64,000 bases of DNA. It comes from Cryptomeria japonica (taxonomy: Eukaryota; Streptophyta; Pinopsida; Cupressales; Cupressaceae). The notes beneath the pieces were generated by a model that saw only the letters and a list, made by a program, of their open reading frames with translations, did no database searches and was not told the DNA's origin. The position numbers and the translations under genes were made by a program. The stretch spans positions 312,501,664 to 312,565,663 of the forward strand of contig NC_081414.1 of NCBI RefSeq assembly GCF_030272615.1. The letters are read 5' to 3'. Within the stretch, counting starts at the first letter, position 1. Every line of letters begins with the position of its first letter. Positions 37,399 to 48,656 of the stretch are shown in pieces.

Positions 37399-38155
37399 TG
37401 TAAATCGGGTTTACGAACTTGATTTACACTAAGTTAGGCATTTTAGGTGTAAATTGGGTTCATAGACCCGACTTACATCCCTTTTGGCTCTTTTCACCTT
37501 TTAGGTGTAATTTGGATTCATAAACCCGATTTACACCTCATAGGTGCAAATTGAGTTTATAAACCTGAATTGCACTCATTTATTGCACTTTGAGTTATTT
37601 ATGGCTCATTTGAAGAATTGGTTTAGGAGTCTTTTACTTGGTTGTTAAGACTTATTTATGGCTCATTTGAAGAATTGGTTTAGGAGTCTTTTACTTGGTT
37701 GTTAAGACTTATTTATCTCTTTTTAGCCTCATTTTAATCTTTCCCAAGTTGATTTCGTGGCTAGAGGGAGAAGAATTCAATCATACATTTCAGGTATGTA
37801 TCTACATTTTAGGTGCGGTGTGTGGTGGGTCTGCGACCCCGACCAACCCTTGTTTTACCCTTGTTTTTGCAATGATTGTTCATGGTGTTTAGCGGGGCCG
37901 TGGAGCCACCATACACTATAAACGACATATGGCGGGTCTACGACCTCGCTCGACACCATTTTCTTGTATGTTATGGTATACGACGGGGTTCTAAATCCAC
38001 CCTCCACTATTTATTTTGATCTTTGTTTTTTGGTGTCTAGACGGTCTATGAACCCAACCGACACCTCTACCATGTTATTTTTATATGTAAACCTGAATTA
38101 CACCTATTTTTTGTTTTTTCCAAATGTAATTAGAACTTTGAAAACCCTAATTACA
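37399..38155. repeat. Array of short palindromes with 13-bp arms and 4-base loop
   Basis: Four consecutive units share one geometry, 13 bases, a 4-base loop, 13 bases: 37399-37428, 37448-37477, 37506-37535 (extendable to 37503-37538) and 37545-37574. The consensus is close to TGTAAATCGGGTT, loop, AACCCGATTTACA. Degraded or GC-richer relatives follow near 37817-37845, 37918-37955, 37983-38012, 38040-38070 and 38125-38155. Most differences between arms are transitions that keep G:U pairing. Confidence 0.75.
37593..37710. repeat. 57-bp tandem duplication
   Basis: Two nearly exact copies of a 57-bp unit (TTATTTATGGCTCATTTG..) lie between the palindrome units, the shared word starting at 37601 and 37658. 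Confidence 0.85.
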
Positions 38156-38446
38156 TTTTTTGACCCACTCTTTTGTAAATAAAATTTTTGAATTTATTTA
38201 TTCACAATTCATTTATTGCACACACATAAAAGGTGATTTTTTTGTCCAATTTACCATGGAGATATTAATTTGTCGAAAAGATTTTTTTTGGAAAACCTAA
38301 TTATTTCAAATGCACTAGATTTTCAGAATTTATTCAAGTCATATGAACAAAAGTGAATTGATCTAATATATTATATAATACCGACGATTGTCTTTTTCTC
38401 TCAATATTATTATGATATCAATGACAAACGTTTCTCTAAACAAAAA

Positions 38447-38891
38447 ATGAATGAAATTGAAGAAACAAGACCCACATTGGTTTTTCCAAAGTCTTTAGTC
38501 ACTTCTAATATTGATCACATTAGAGACACAAAGATAGGCCATGTTGATCTAGAATAATTTCACAAAAGAATCAAGAAACCACCTTCATATCGTGACATGG
38601 AAGCTATTATCAATAATGGCATCCACTTAGTAGCATCTTTTCCCATGTTGGCTCAGGATATTGAATCTGTAATGACAGTGACAAATCATTTCGATCCAAA
38701 TACTAGAAGTGTGAAGGATGAATCCGAGAAGAAATTTATCAGGCTTGATGAAGAATTCTTTGATTCAGTCTTCAAGTGCCTCACTATTGAGAAGTATATT
38801 GATATTACAATGCAGACAGCTATAGCCTACTTTGATAGAAATTTAGATAAGTGTAGGCATAATATGAATGACAATTAGCTTAAAACCCCAA
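38447..38891 (+). pseudogene. Unrecognised long ORF, first part (before A2)
   Basis: Starts MNEIEETRPTLVFPK at 38447 and reads through one TAA (near 38555) into a stretch starting at 38597 and ending with TAG at 38876. When A2 and one copy of its TSD are removed, the same frame continues exactly into 45719 onward. The sequence has no motif I recognise. It may be the ORF2-like protein of another retroelement. Confidence 0.5.
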
Positions 38892-38896
38892 GACCT

Positions 38897-39833
38897 TGTT
38901 GGTATATGGACACTCCAATGAGACATTGTGTGTGATTGAAACTTTTGTCATTGATGGCAACCTTGCAATCCTATGGCACCGACAAGACATTATATCGGCA
39001 AAGCATTACATAGGCAACCTTGCAATCCTATGGCACTGGCAAGACATTATACCAACAAAGCATTACACAGGCAACCTTGCAATCCTATGGCACCGGCAAG
39101 ACATTATACCGACAAAGCATCACTCAAACAGAACAATGCTCCGGCATCAACAAAATCAATCTACACCGGCACTGGCACGGAATATGTACACCGGCACAGA
39201 AGGAAATATGTATACCGACACAGAAGCCGATAGGACTTTTGATATGTAATATTTTGTTTATCATTGTAAGCCAACTTGGCAAATTGTAAAATGACTCTTG
39301 TATATAAAAGAGATCATTGTAGGCATTTGTAAGAGATGGAGAGAATGTAATAAATAAATTATAAGGTAGACCTAATGTGTGAATTGTAGGTCAAGGGTAT
39401 ATGTAAAGAATAGAGCAAGAACTGATACTGAATCTGGCATTGAAGATGCTATTGTAAAGCAGTACAGAATATTGGATTTGTGTAAATCCTCATTGTAAGT
39501 CAGTGTGACTTCTTATTGAGCAGTGAGCTCTAGGCAGTTGGCCTTCCTACATGTGTAGGCCCCTATTGTAAGTAATATTCTCTTATTGGCCAGTAAGTGA
39601 ATATTGTGGGTCACAAATCCCACCAAGGTTTTTCCCACACCGGGTTTCCTCATTAAACATCTTGTGTTATGGTGTTCTTTTCATGTGGATGCTTTTGATT
39701 CTATTATTTGCATTAATTCTTGCATACCGGTATACTGTTACTTTATATTCTGCATATTCAGTTTTAAGAAAATTTCATTACCGGTCAGATACTGATTCAA
39801 CCCCCCGTCTCAGTATCTGTGGGAACCCTAACA
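38897..39833 (+). repeat. 5' LTR of A2
   Basis: TGTTGGTATATGG..CCCTAACA. Contains three 57-bp tandem repeats (38956-39126) and the GATTCAACCCCCCGTCTCAG motif near its end. Confidence 0.95.
38956..39126 (+). repeat. 57-bp tandem repeats in the A2 5' LTR
   Basis: The unit beginning GGCAACCTTGCAATCCTATG recurs at 38956, 39013 and 39070; the 3' LTR copies are at 44836, 44893 and 44950. Each unit carries ACCGG/CCGGC sites and lies in U3, where enhancer repeats usually sit. Because 57 is a multiple of three, open repetitive frames appear in several phases; they are artefacts. Confidence 0.9.
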
Positions 39834-39835
39834 AT

Positions 39836-39847
39836 TGGTATCAGAGC
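39836..39847 (+). other. Primer-binding site of A2 (tRNA-iMet)
   Basis: TGGTATCAGAGC, an exact match, two bases after the 5' LTR. Confidence 0.95.
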
Positions 39848-39904
39848 CTGGTCCTCTATTTTCAAAAGCCTAACAACTTGAGGAAGATCTTGACACCGGT
39901 AAAG

Positions 39905-41023
39905 ATGGAAAATCTGATGAAGCAACTTGAAGGAGCTCTTACTGACTATGATGCAGAGAAGTTGAAAAATATCAAATTAGAAGATGATTTAAAAGTAGCT
40001 CAGGACATTATTCAGGCACTTCAAGAAAATATTACTGTTACAAGAAACAAGAGAAGAGAACTTTGTGAAAAATTGCAAAATGAAAATGATGAAAAGGAAT
40101 CACTAAATGATATGATAAGCAAATTGAAACAAGAGATCATGACAACAAAAAATGAAATGCAGAATATGACTATGAGATTCTGCAAAGAGATTGAGGACAA
40201 AAAGAAGAATGAAGAAGAATTGACCAGAAGACTAAGTGATGCAACAAATGAGAACACAAGACTTAGCTATGAAAATGATATGTTGAAGACAGATCTGATG
40301 CATACTCAAAATGACTCGAATGAACTAATGAGACAAAAAGAGATCTTGGAAAGGGAATTGGAAACTGCAAATCAACACAAAGAAAAATTCAAGAAAAGCT
40401 TAGAAGAACTTGGTACCTTATTGAAGAATCAAAAACCCAAAGGTGACACTTCTGGAGTTGGATTTGAAGTTGGAGAAAGCTCCGGTACTGCAAATACCCA
40501 GGATCAAAGCAAATCGGTAAGACCCTCTAATACTTACAAATTCAATGGAAAATGCTTTAACTATAATAAATATGGTCATAGGGAAAATGAATGTAGATCT
40601 AGGAATTATCAGAACATCAATCCTCCCACCGGTCAATGCACCAAATGCAACAAAATTGGTCATAACTCTGAAAATTGCAGAATGAATGTAAGATGTTATG
40701 TTTGTGGAAGATTTGGTCATTTATCAAATAAATGCAGAACACAAATCGGCATAGGTTATGGGAAAGCTATTAAAAAAAATAATGTAACCTGTTATGCATG
40801 CAACAAGATTGGTCATATTGCTAAATTATGTAGAAGTAAAGGTACACTAGTAGATAACAAAAGTACTAGCTTGAAAGGTAAAGAAAAGGTTGAAGAGGTT
40901 AAGCAAGAATTTTCAAAGCAATGGATTAGAAAAGGTGATCTAAATATTGGGGTTACTCCTCCACTGGTAGAACCAACAAATGCTTCACCGACAGGACAAT
41001 ATGATGCTCCACCGGCAGGATAG
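39905..41023 (+). CDS. A2 gag: intact coiled-coil and zinc-knuckle protein
   Basis: 372 residues from MENLMKQLEGALTDYDAEK; this Met follows the primer site closely and aligns with the starts in A1 and B. Residues 1 to about 185 form a charged coiled coil. A Ser/Gly-rich hinge follows, then four knuckle positions: CFNYNKYGHRENEC (second Cys changed to Tyr), CTKCNKIGHNSENC, CYVCGRFGHLSNKC and CYACNKIGHIAKLC. The tail repeats APPAG, and the TAG that ends the frame may itself be a mutated CAG. Expected to coat element RNA in cytoplasmic particles (inferred from family). Confidence 0.85.
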   Translation: MENLMKQLEGALTDYDAEKLKNIKLEDDLKVAQDIIQALQENITVTRNKRRELCEKLQNENDEKESLNDMISKLKQEIMTTKNEMQNMTMRFCKEIEDKKKNEEELTRRLSDATNENTRLSYENDMLKTDLMHTQNDSNELMRQKEILERELETANQHKEKFKKSLEELGTLLKNQKPKGDTSGVGFEVGESSGTANTQDQSKSVRPSNTYKFNGKCFNYNKYGHRENECRSRNYQNINPPTGQCTKCNKIGHNSENCRMNVRCYVCGRFGHLSNKCRTQIGIGYGKAIKKNNVTCYACNKIGHIAKLCRSKGTLVDNKSTSLKGKEKVEEVKQEFSKQWIRKGDLNIGVTPPLVEPTNASPTGQYDAPPAG

Positions 41024-41368
41024 AGCAATGCTCCACCGGCAGGATGTTCTTCATCAAATTGAATAAAATTATCTTGAGGGTTTGGCAATTTAATGACACA
41101 TGTGCTATTATTCCCTCGGTTAGAGAAAAGAAGTTGAAAATCCTTCATTACCGGCAAATAAAGTTGAGTTAATACATTGCCGGCAAATAATTAATGTGGT
41201 AGGTGGCAGAAAAGACTTTATAAAATAAGGTTTTTGGCTCCATTTCATTTCACCGTGAATTCAAACTTTCAGAGAGCGCGAAGATTTCCGAGCTAAGGCA
41301 TTCCAAGCAAAGAGGCAAAGCACTTCAACAATCAATCCATCCAAAGGCAGAAAAAGGTATTTATCATC

Positions 41369-44300
41369 ATGGCATCCTCCTCTGCACCTGAATTCATAGC
41401 AAACCCTACAGTAGTCGAGGTTATAAAATGACCTAGGCCCGTGTTTGAGCTAGTTCTTGAGGTAGCTAAGAAAGATGACAACACAAGTGATTTTTCCCAA
41501 ATTCTAAAGGGTGTTGTTTATGCAGAAGACCCTAGAATGTACATTCATTGTAACATAGAGGAATTAGGTGATGAAGAAATCAAAAACATGTACAAATCTG
41601 TTATATGTGACAATGCCGAAAATGTGAAACCTGAACATAAAATTGTTGAAACCCTAGGATTCACTGAAATCCTCTACATTCCTAAATTTCTCAAGGAAGT
41701 GGTTAGGATAGTTCTCAGTAGGGTACATGGCTCATTCTTTTAGCTTGACTCTGTGCATAAAATTACAAAGGTAGCTGTGAAAGTAGTAACAGGGTTACCT
41801 TCCACCGATACCAGACCCGACAAAACCAAGAAGGCCTCCAATGACCTAGTAATGAAATTAACTAGTGCAACATCCGATAAAAGATCATTAAGGGTTAATG
41901 ATGTGACCAATACAAATGTGAGATTCATTAGCATGATTCTAGGTTACAAAGCAACTCATGCAAATAGGCTTAACTCTGTTTCCAGTTTATGCATAAAGAG
42001 TGCTTATGACATGGTTAAGAACAATGTGAAAATTGATATCTGTGAATGGTTAAAAGATGAGTTAATTGACAACTTAGAAAAAATCAAGAAGGATAAGAAA
42101 GGAACCTTTAGATTTGGAAATTTTCTTGTATGCTTAATGCTACATATAACCAAATAGGCTCCCGGTATAGGCAACAAGGATTTTGGATTTGACATACCGA
42201 TAGGAAAACAATTGTCTGACTTATTCAACAACATGGGTGAAAACAAAGAAAAGAATATCCATGAGTATTTTCAAGCACTAAAGGTCAAAATGAATAAGAG
42301 GATCAGACTATCACAGGAAATTGTCAACAAATATAAGGATGACATATGTTTTGTAATAAAAAAGGATGAGATCTGGATGGAAGCAGTCATCCCAAGAACA
42401 ATCTAGGTTACAGAAATGGGGTATGAAGCAGATCACCACATAGTGGAAACTTATGCCAAAGCACTTCTAGAAGCCCCCAATGAACCAAAGGAAGAAGTAT
42501 TTGGTAGTGCTGAGCACATTGAAAGTCAAATTCAATCTAAAAAGAGAGTAAAGAAAGTTGAGGCATCTGTGAGGAAAGGAAGCAGGCAAGCAAAAGCCTT
42601 AAAAGATGATGTACTAAAGAAAACCAGCATAACAGAAGAAGAGTTGGTAGCCCAATAGCCTGAAACTCATCTATCACCAGTAGATACCTCCTCAGAAGGA
42701 GATATGCCAACAACTTTCAAAAGAGTTGTTAGGAAAAGAGACCCCTCACCGGTATCCACTCCTTCACCTAGAAGGACAAGACAGAAGCAATAAGCTGTAA
42801 GGTCTCCAGTCAAGAAAGCCACACCTAAGAAAAAGTTGACCCCTAAAAGGAAGAAGAAGACAGACACTGACTTGGCCCCTTTTGACATATTACTGAATGA
42901 AATCATAGAGGAAGGTAAATTGAAAAACATAGGGAAAATCTATGACACCCTATCAGAAGATGAGAAAGGACAAGTTGAGGAAAGTGTTATACTACACATG
43001 GACATGTATAAAAAGTTTTTGATGCAAGTCCTAAATGAAATTCCTGATGAATTATATAAAAGACTTGAGGCCAGAAGGCAAGGAATAATTGAGTTGGATA
43101 AGAAAATAAAAATAGAGAAATTACTTGCAGTATACCCGGCCAACTCACCTAAGGAAATTGATGATTTGATAGCTCAGGCCAACTGGACAGTCTTTTCCAC
43201 TGCACACCGGCAAATATCATTAATGGTAGGTAGAGTTACTGAAGTCTCAACTGAAATAGAAGATGGTTGGGATAGATTCTTGGTTGAAAAAGAAAAACAA
43301 GAAGAATATATGAATCCCAAGCCCATTCTGGTATATCAAAAGGACAAAGGGAAAGGTAAAGTTGGTGGACCGCCAAGTATCAAGATTAGAGACAACTTAC
43401 CCCCCCCTCCTTTAAATACTCCACCGATAAAAACAACTGCAGAAGATCAACCGATAGCTGAGAGCATGGACACAGAGGATAACAATCCTAATCCTGAAGT
43501 CCTATATACTGTGAATGTTGATACTCAAAAAATCAACATAGTGGTAGATAAGGATACCACAGATAAATCTGATAATAAAGAGCAACTGGCAACAGGAAAC
43601 CAAGAGCAACCGGCAGTAGATTCAGAGAAAAAGATTGAATCTGGAACACAAACAGAGCAACCAACAGAGCTAAAGGCTCCAGAACAGATGCCATCGGTAA
43701 GAAATGATGCAAGAAAAACTGTGCTTAAAGAGATGGAGACACAAACAGACCTACCAGAGGTCAATACCAGCATGGTCCCTTCCACCGGCACTCAGTTTAC
43801 TGGCTCACCATCAAATGTAATAGAGGTATTGCTCGATTCTATCAAGAAAATAATTGATTATAGCTCACAAGCCTATAAAGCAATAGATGATTCAATTCTA
43901 GTTTTGAAATTAATAGCTCCAAATTGTAATATAGCCAACAAAGATTCTTTAGGCCAGTTGGATACACTTTGTAAATATATTTCTTGAAATCTTGAGCAAA
44001 CAAAGGTAGAAACTATAAAGGAAAGTTTAGAAAAAGAGAAACATAAATTCTTTGAGGAAGGAATAAAGAAGTGTAACAGGGAATTTGACACACTTCTACC
44101 GGAACTGTGCAATTTATTGAAAGAGTACAAAACTCTGTATAAAGACACCTGTAAGATAAACTTTTTACCACGGATGTAGATAAAAAGATGAGCAAGGTAC
44201 AAGAAGAGATCAATAAACTTGCTGATAATTTTATTAACTCACCCGATACATTATCAGTTTTTGAGGAAAAGATAACAAATTTTGAGGAAGAATTGCTCAA

Positions 44301-44571
44301 ATTAGAAAGAGAAAAAGAGAAAATAATAAACAAGGCAAAAATTTTGAGATCTAAACTAAGTCCAAGATTGGACTATTTAGCATCTCTGCGTAAGGAAATC
44401 TCAGAGGCACTAACACAGGGTAGCAAAACACCGGCAGAGCACTTGCAACATCTCACCGGTACAGTACACAGAACTGAGATAGCAATAAAGGAGAGCAAGA
44501 AGTTTATGGATGGTATAAACTTAATTTTGGGAGATATTCTTCAGTTAATAACTACCCAACTACAAGGTTGA
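41369..44571 (+). pseudogene. A2 ORF2: unknown protein of about 1,067 codons
   Basis: Begins MASSSAPEFIANPTV at 41369, about 345 bases after gag. The frame is kept to about 44170 with stops near 41429 (TGA), 41741 (TAG), 42156 (TAG), 42405 (TAG), 42656 (TAG), 42791 (TAA) and 43985 (TGA). A small frameshift then leads to the C-terminal coiled coil (44188-44571). Two of these TAGs stand where A1 has Trp and one where A1 has Gln. Domains are the same as in A1: N-terminal block with TGLPSTDTRPDK, ATSDKRSLRV and GYKATHANRLNSV; basic linker; helical block with LYKRLEARR; acidic linker; coiled coil KITNFEEELLKLEREKEK. No enzyme signature is visible. Confidence 0.85.
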
Positions 44572-44763
44572 GGTTATGTATTGGTAAAACTACAAATCTA
44601 CTAACCTTTGTCATTGATGCCAAAGGGGGAGTAGTAGATGAGAAAATTCAAAACACAGGGATCACATGCTCAGGGGGAGCCCTCATAATTTTGGTAACAT
44701 TTTTTTGGTATACACATTTTTGGATATCTTTTTGAAATTTCTCATGAGTGTTGCCATCAATGC

Positions 44764-44774
44764 CAAAGGGGGAG
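44764..44774 (+). other. Polypurine tract of A2
   Basis: CCAAAGGGGGAGA directly before the 3' LTR. Two upstream purine boxes, at 44621-44630 (CAAAGGGGGA) and 44671-44680 (CAGGGGGAGC), are conserved in A1 and B. Confidence 0.85.
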
Positions 44775-44776
44775 AT

Positions 44777-45713
44777 TGTTGGCATATGGACACTCCAATG
44801 AGACATTGTGTGTGATTGAAACTTTTGTCATTGATGGCAACCTTGCAATCCTATGGCACTGGCAAGACATTATACCGGCAAAGCATTACACAGGCAACCT
44901 TGCAATCCTATGGCACTGGCAAGACATTATACCGGCAAAGCATTACACAGGCAACCTTGCAATCCTATGGCACCGGCAAGACATTATACCGGCAAAGCAT
45001 TACTCAAACAGAATAGTGCTCTGGCATCAACAAAATCAATCTACACCGGCACCGGCACGGAAGATGTACACCGGCACAGAAGGAAATATGTATACCGGCA
45101 CAGAGGCCGATAGGACTTTTGATATGTAATATTTTGTTTATCATTGTAAGCAGACTTGGAAAATTGTAAAATGACTCTTGTATATAAAAGAGATCATTGT
45201 AGGCATTTGTAAGAGATGGAGAGAATGTAATAAATAAATTATAAGGCAAACCTAATGTGTGAATTGTAGGTCAAGGGTATATGTAAAGAACAGAGCAAGA
45301 ACCGGTACTGAATCTGGCATTGAAGATGCTATTGTAAAGCAGTACAGAATATTGGATTTGTGTAAATCCTCATTGTAAGTCAGTGTGACTTCTTATTGAG
45401 CAGTGAGCTCTAGGCAGTTGGCCTTCCTACATGTGCAGGTCCCTATTGTAAGCAATATTCTCTTATTGGCCAGTAAGTGAATATTGTGGGTCACAAATCC
45501 CACCGAAGTTTTTCCCACACCAGGTTTCCTTGTTAAACATCTTGTGTTATGGTGTTCTTTTCATGTGGATGCTTTTGATTTTGTTATTTGCATTAATTCT
45601 TGCATACCGGTATACTGTTACTTTATATTCTGCATATTCAGTTTTAAGAAAATTTCATTACCGGTCAGATACTGATTCACCCCCCCCTCTCAGTATCTGT
45701 GGGAACCCTAACA
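44777..45713 (+). repeat. 3' LTR of A2
   Basis: TGTTGGCATATGG..CCCTAACA, identical in length to the 5' LTR, preceded by the PPT and followed by the TSD. Confidence 0.95.
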
Positions 45714-45718
45714 GACCT

Positions 45719-48656
45719 ACTATTGAAAGATGGTCAAAGACTCTTCTCAGAAGTGACTTAATTGAAGAGGTCAATGATTTGATAACTCTTTTAAGCAGAG
45801 TTAAAGGACTTCCTACTTCTAATACTTTCTATAAATTGATGTATTAGTATATTCATCAGACAAAACAAGGAGAAGATATTTTGGGGAAAATGGATCAGTG
45901 ATGCTATCTGTGAACAACTCACCAAGGTTCCTACTACACTTAAGTTCTATATGACTTCTTACTTGGTGTATGTTGTGGCTTCAATGAGACATTTTCCTGG
46001 ATTGTCTACTACTGGCGATAGGAGGCAGATTGAGGTACACAAATATTATTCCCATTTGGTTCTTCAAGAAAGTCATAATCATTTCTATAGAGTGAATGAT
46101 GCTTTCTTTGGTTATTATATGGTTATGTCACACAATAAATTGTTTAATAAGAGAGTGTCTGATCACACATGGGAAGTAGTGAATCAATATGGATGCATAT
46201 TCCTTTAGTTTCCAACCTTCACATATATCAGGGTTGGATGTTTCAATGGTGAGGCCTTCATACTTCCTAGATACCCTTCCGACAAGATTATACTAATGGA
46301 ACTAGCTCATCAGATGAATGTTGTGCATGAGGCCCAATCAAGATCTCATAAGATAGGTTTGAAACTTTCTCTTTCAATTGGAAGGTATTCTATCAATTCC
46401 ATATTTAAGGCCAGGGCAATGGAGGAGGAGATGAGAAGAGTTACCATGAGGTTCTTTAAGGCTAGAAAGGACTTTGATTATGGAGGAATGAGAAACAAAC
46501 TGAAGAAGGCGTATGCACATGTGCATCGGATTGAAGATGTTTGGGCTGATTGTAGGTCTGAGCATAATGTGAGAAAACTTGATTATTGTTGGCTGACAGT
46601 TGAATAGATTCATTACTTTGGTCTTGCCGATGTTCCTGAAAATTTGGAGGAAGATGATGATATCTTGGATCCAATGTATGAGAAGAACAAGGTTTCTTTT
46701 ACTCCTTTGCCTCTTATCTTGTGGTCGCAAAGGGAGTGCACTTCCATCGGGGCACATTTTAAGAGTATTCTTATGAATACTAATGTTTAGTTATCTTTGC
46801 ATGGTGTTCCTTTAAAACCTTTCTCTTCTACTTTTGATGATGACACTGTTGGACCAATGGGAAAGAGATCAGAGATTAGAACCAAGAACAAATAAGATCT
46901 TGCTACTCTGGAAAAGGCTCCTAATTTGAAATTTATGGTTGGGTCTAAGAAAGGTACAACTCAAGGAGAACCTTCAATTTCTAATGTTTAGGAAATATTA
47001 GAGTTAGAGGTATCAAATTAACAAGAGGAGGACAATCATCTTGATGAAGAATTAATTCACAGACATGAGGATGAGCAAGAAAAAAATGAATTGGATGTAG
47101 AAGAGATGCCAGGAGCAGAAGAATCCTTACTTTAGGTATCTTCTCCTTCATCTATGTTACAAGTTCTTGTTTCTACTTCTGAGCCTGAGCCTCCAGTGGT
47201 CACATGTATTTCCCCTTCAAGCATTATTCATGTATCTTACACTAGTGCTAGTGAGTCTTCCCTAGATACGTGCCCTGTGATAATATTAAGAATGTATTTT
47301 CTGATTTTACCTCATTGTTTGAAGTATCTGCAACCATGATGTATGATTTTGATAAATTCATGAATGAATCAATCCCTAGATCCAATGAATCATCTCGATA
47401 TTATTACCATGATCTCTCCTATAGTAACCACCACCGTTCAAGATTCTATCAATCCCTCTTAGAAGATGGTAGATAGTGAGGATGATGATACAACTTTACC
47501 TCCTTGGTTAATGTCAAATAAGCATAAAATAAAGAAAGAAGTTATTTCTCTTGAAGACGTTGATTTCAGCTAGCTTGTTCCTGTGAAGTCCAAGACGATC
47601 AAGAAAGCCAAAACTTTGTCGAGGGTAAAAGTTGATAAGAATAAGAATAATTATGTTGATATTTCTATTCCTCCTCAAGATTCTATCATTAGACAAGTCC
47701 ATGACTCAGATTATATCATTAAAAGGATTGATCTGGGTAAGAAAACTCATGATTCTGTGGCACTGGATGCTCAGTCTTCCTTGGAGGCTTTAGTTTCTAG
47801 GTATGATGAGGATAAGGTCAAGAAAGATCAACTCAAGATGTTAATTGATAAACTCACCTCAAATCTTATCAAAGTGACCAAGTCTTCAAAAGTTATTAAA
47901 TCAGTGACGACTTCTTTGTATGCCCAAGTTTTTAAGAGAGTTGCGCATGCCACATCAGGGAGAAGAGTTGTAGGAGAATGGATGGATCGAATGCTAAGAC
48001 AAGGTACATAGCTCCTGAGTTCAACTTGCACCATTAACAACAACCTTGGTGTTGTAAGGATATAGGTGGAAAATACCATAGGAATTTTCTCCCAAGAACT
48101 TCAAACACAAGAAAAGGATTTTTAAGCCTGGTTGAATTTTGAAGATTATGATCCTGATGACCTCATCTAAAATGGTGTCATTCCTTCATGACACATGTAC
48201 ATTGAGCAGAGAGAAGCTTTGGAGCACTGTATGAATGTTCTTGAGTGCCTCGTTAAGGATATGAGGAAGGCACAAAAAGAATGTATTGATAAGAAAACAA
48301 AGATTGCTGCCAAAATCTTTGAAATCTTATGTGCTTTCCTTGATAAAACTGAAAAGTTTCTCAATGAAGATGAAATCATCAAAGAGTTTAGCTTACTCTT
48401 GACCGTTGAGTTTGATAGGGAAGACTTCTCTTTGTCTTCCATTGATAAATTACTTGACCTTCAATTAATTTTGGATTTACTTGATTCACTTCTAAAGAAA
48501 CATAGGAAGCATTGTACTGAGTTAGGAGATTCTATCACAAGGGTCAAAGTCATCACCGGAAATACCTTGGGACCTGATAGAATTAAAATTAAGAATGCTT
48601 TACAAAAGATCGAGGAGTTCCAGAAGCAAGATTTAGCTCAAGGGAATGACACTTAG
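45719..48656 (+). pseudogene. Unrecognised long ORF, second part (after A2)
   Basis: Continues the frame of 38447-38891. Segments: 45719-45848 (TIERWSKTLL..), about 45890-46606 (a globular region with MTSYLVYVVASMRHF and WEVVNQYGC), an acidic linker (about 46900-47330), and a C-terminal helical, coiled-coil-like region (47583-48011 and 48195-48656). Stops are mainly TAG and TAA (46206, 46605, 46788, 46989, 47133), plus some frameshifts. The layout of N-terminal globular part, acidic middle and coiled-coil tail parallels ORF2 of A and B, and W-I-x-D-x-I..L-x-K..LV resembles their EWLKDELIDNLEKI..LVC region. Remote homology is possible, not shown. Confidence 0.5.

Larger units (their letters stand above)
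38897..45713 (+). mobile_element. Non-autonomous LTR retrotransposon A2 (gag plus unknown ORF2)
   Basis: Both LTRs are 937 bp and closely similar (about 16 differences over the first 350 bp, nearly all transitions). The TSD GACCT is perfect (38892-38896 and 45714-45718). A perfect primer site, an intact gag, a mostly open ORF2 and conserved purine boxes make it the best-preserved member of the lineage here. No pol is present. It interrupts an older unknown ORF. Confidence 0.95.

Noticed and set aside
37399-38155. CRISPR-like array
   Set aside because: Units are palindromes without unique spacers of fixed length, and the context is a plant nuclear genome.
39020-39289. Repetitive protein QSYGTGKTLYRQSITQ
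   Set aside because: It comes from 57-bp tandem repeats in the LTR, which stay open in more than one phase; the same pattern recurs in the other LTR.
39836-39847. tRNA gene trace
   Set aside because: It is only the 12-base primer-binding complement; no cloverleaf is present.
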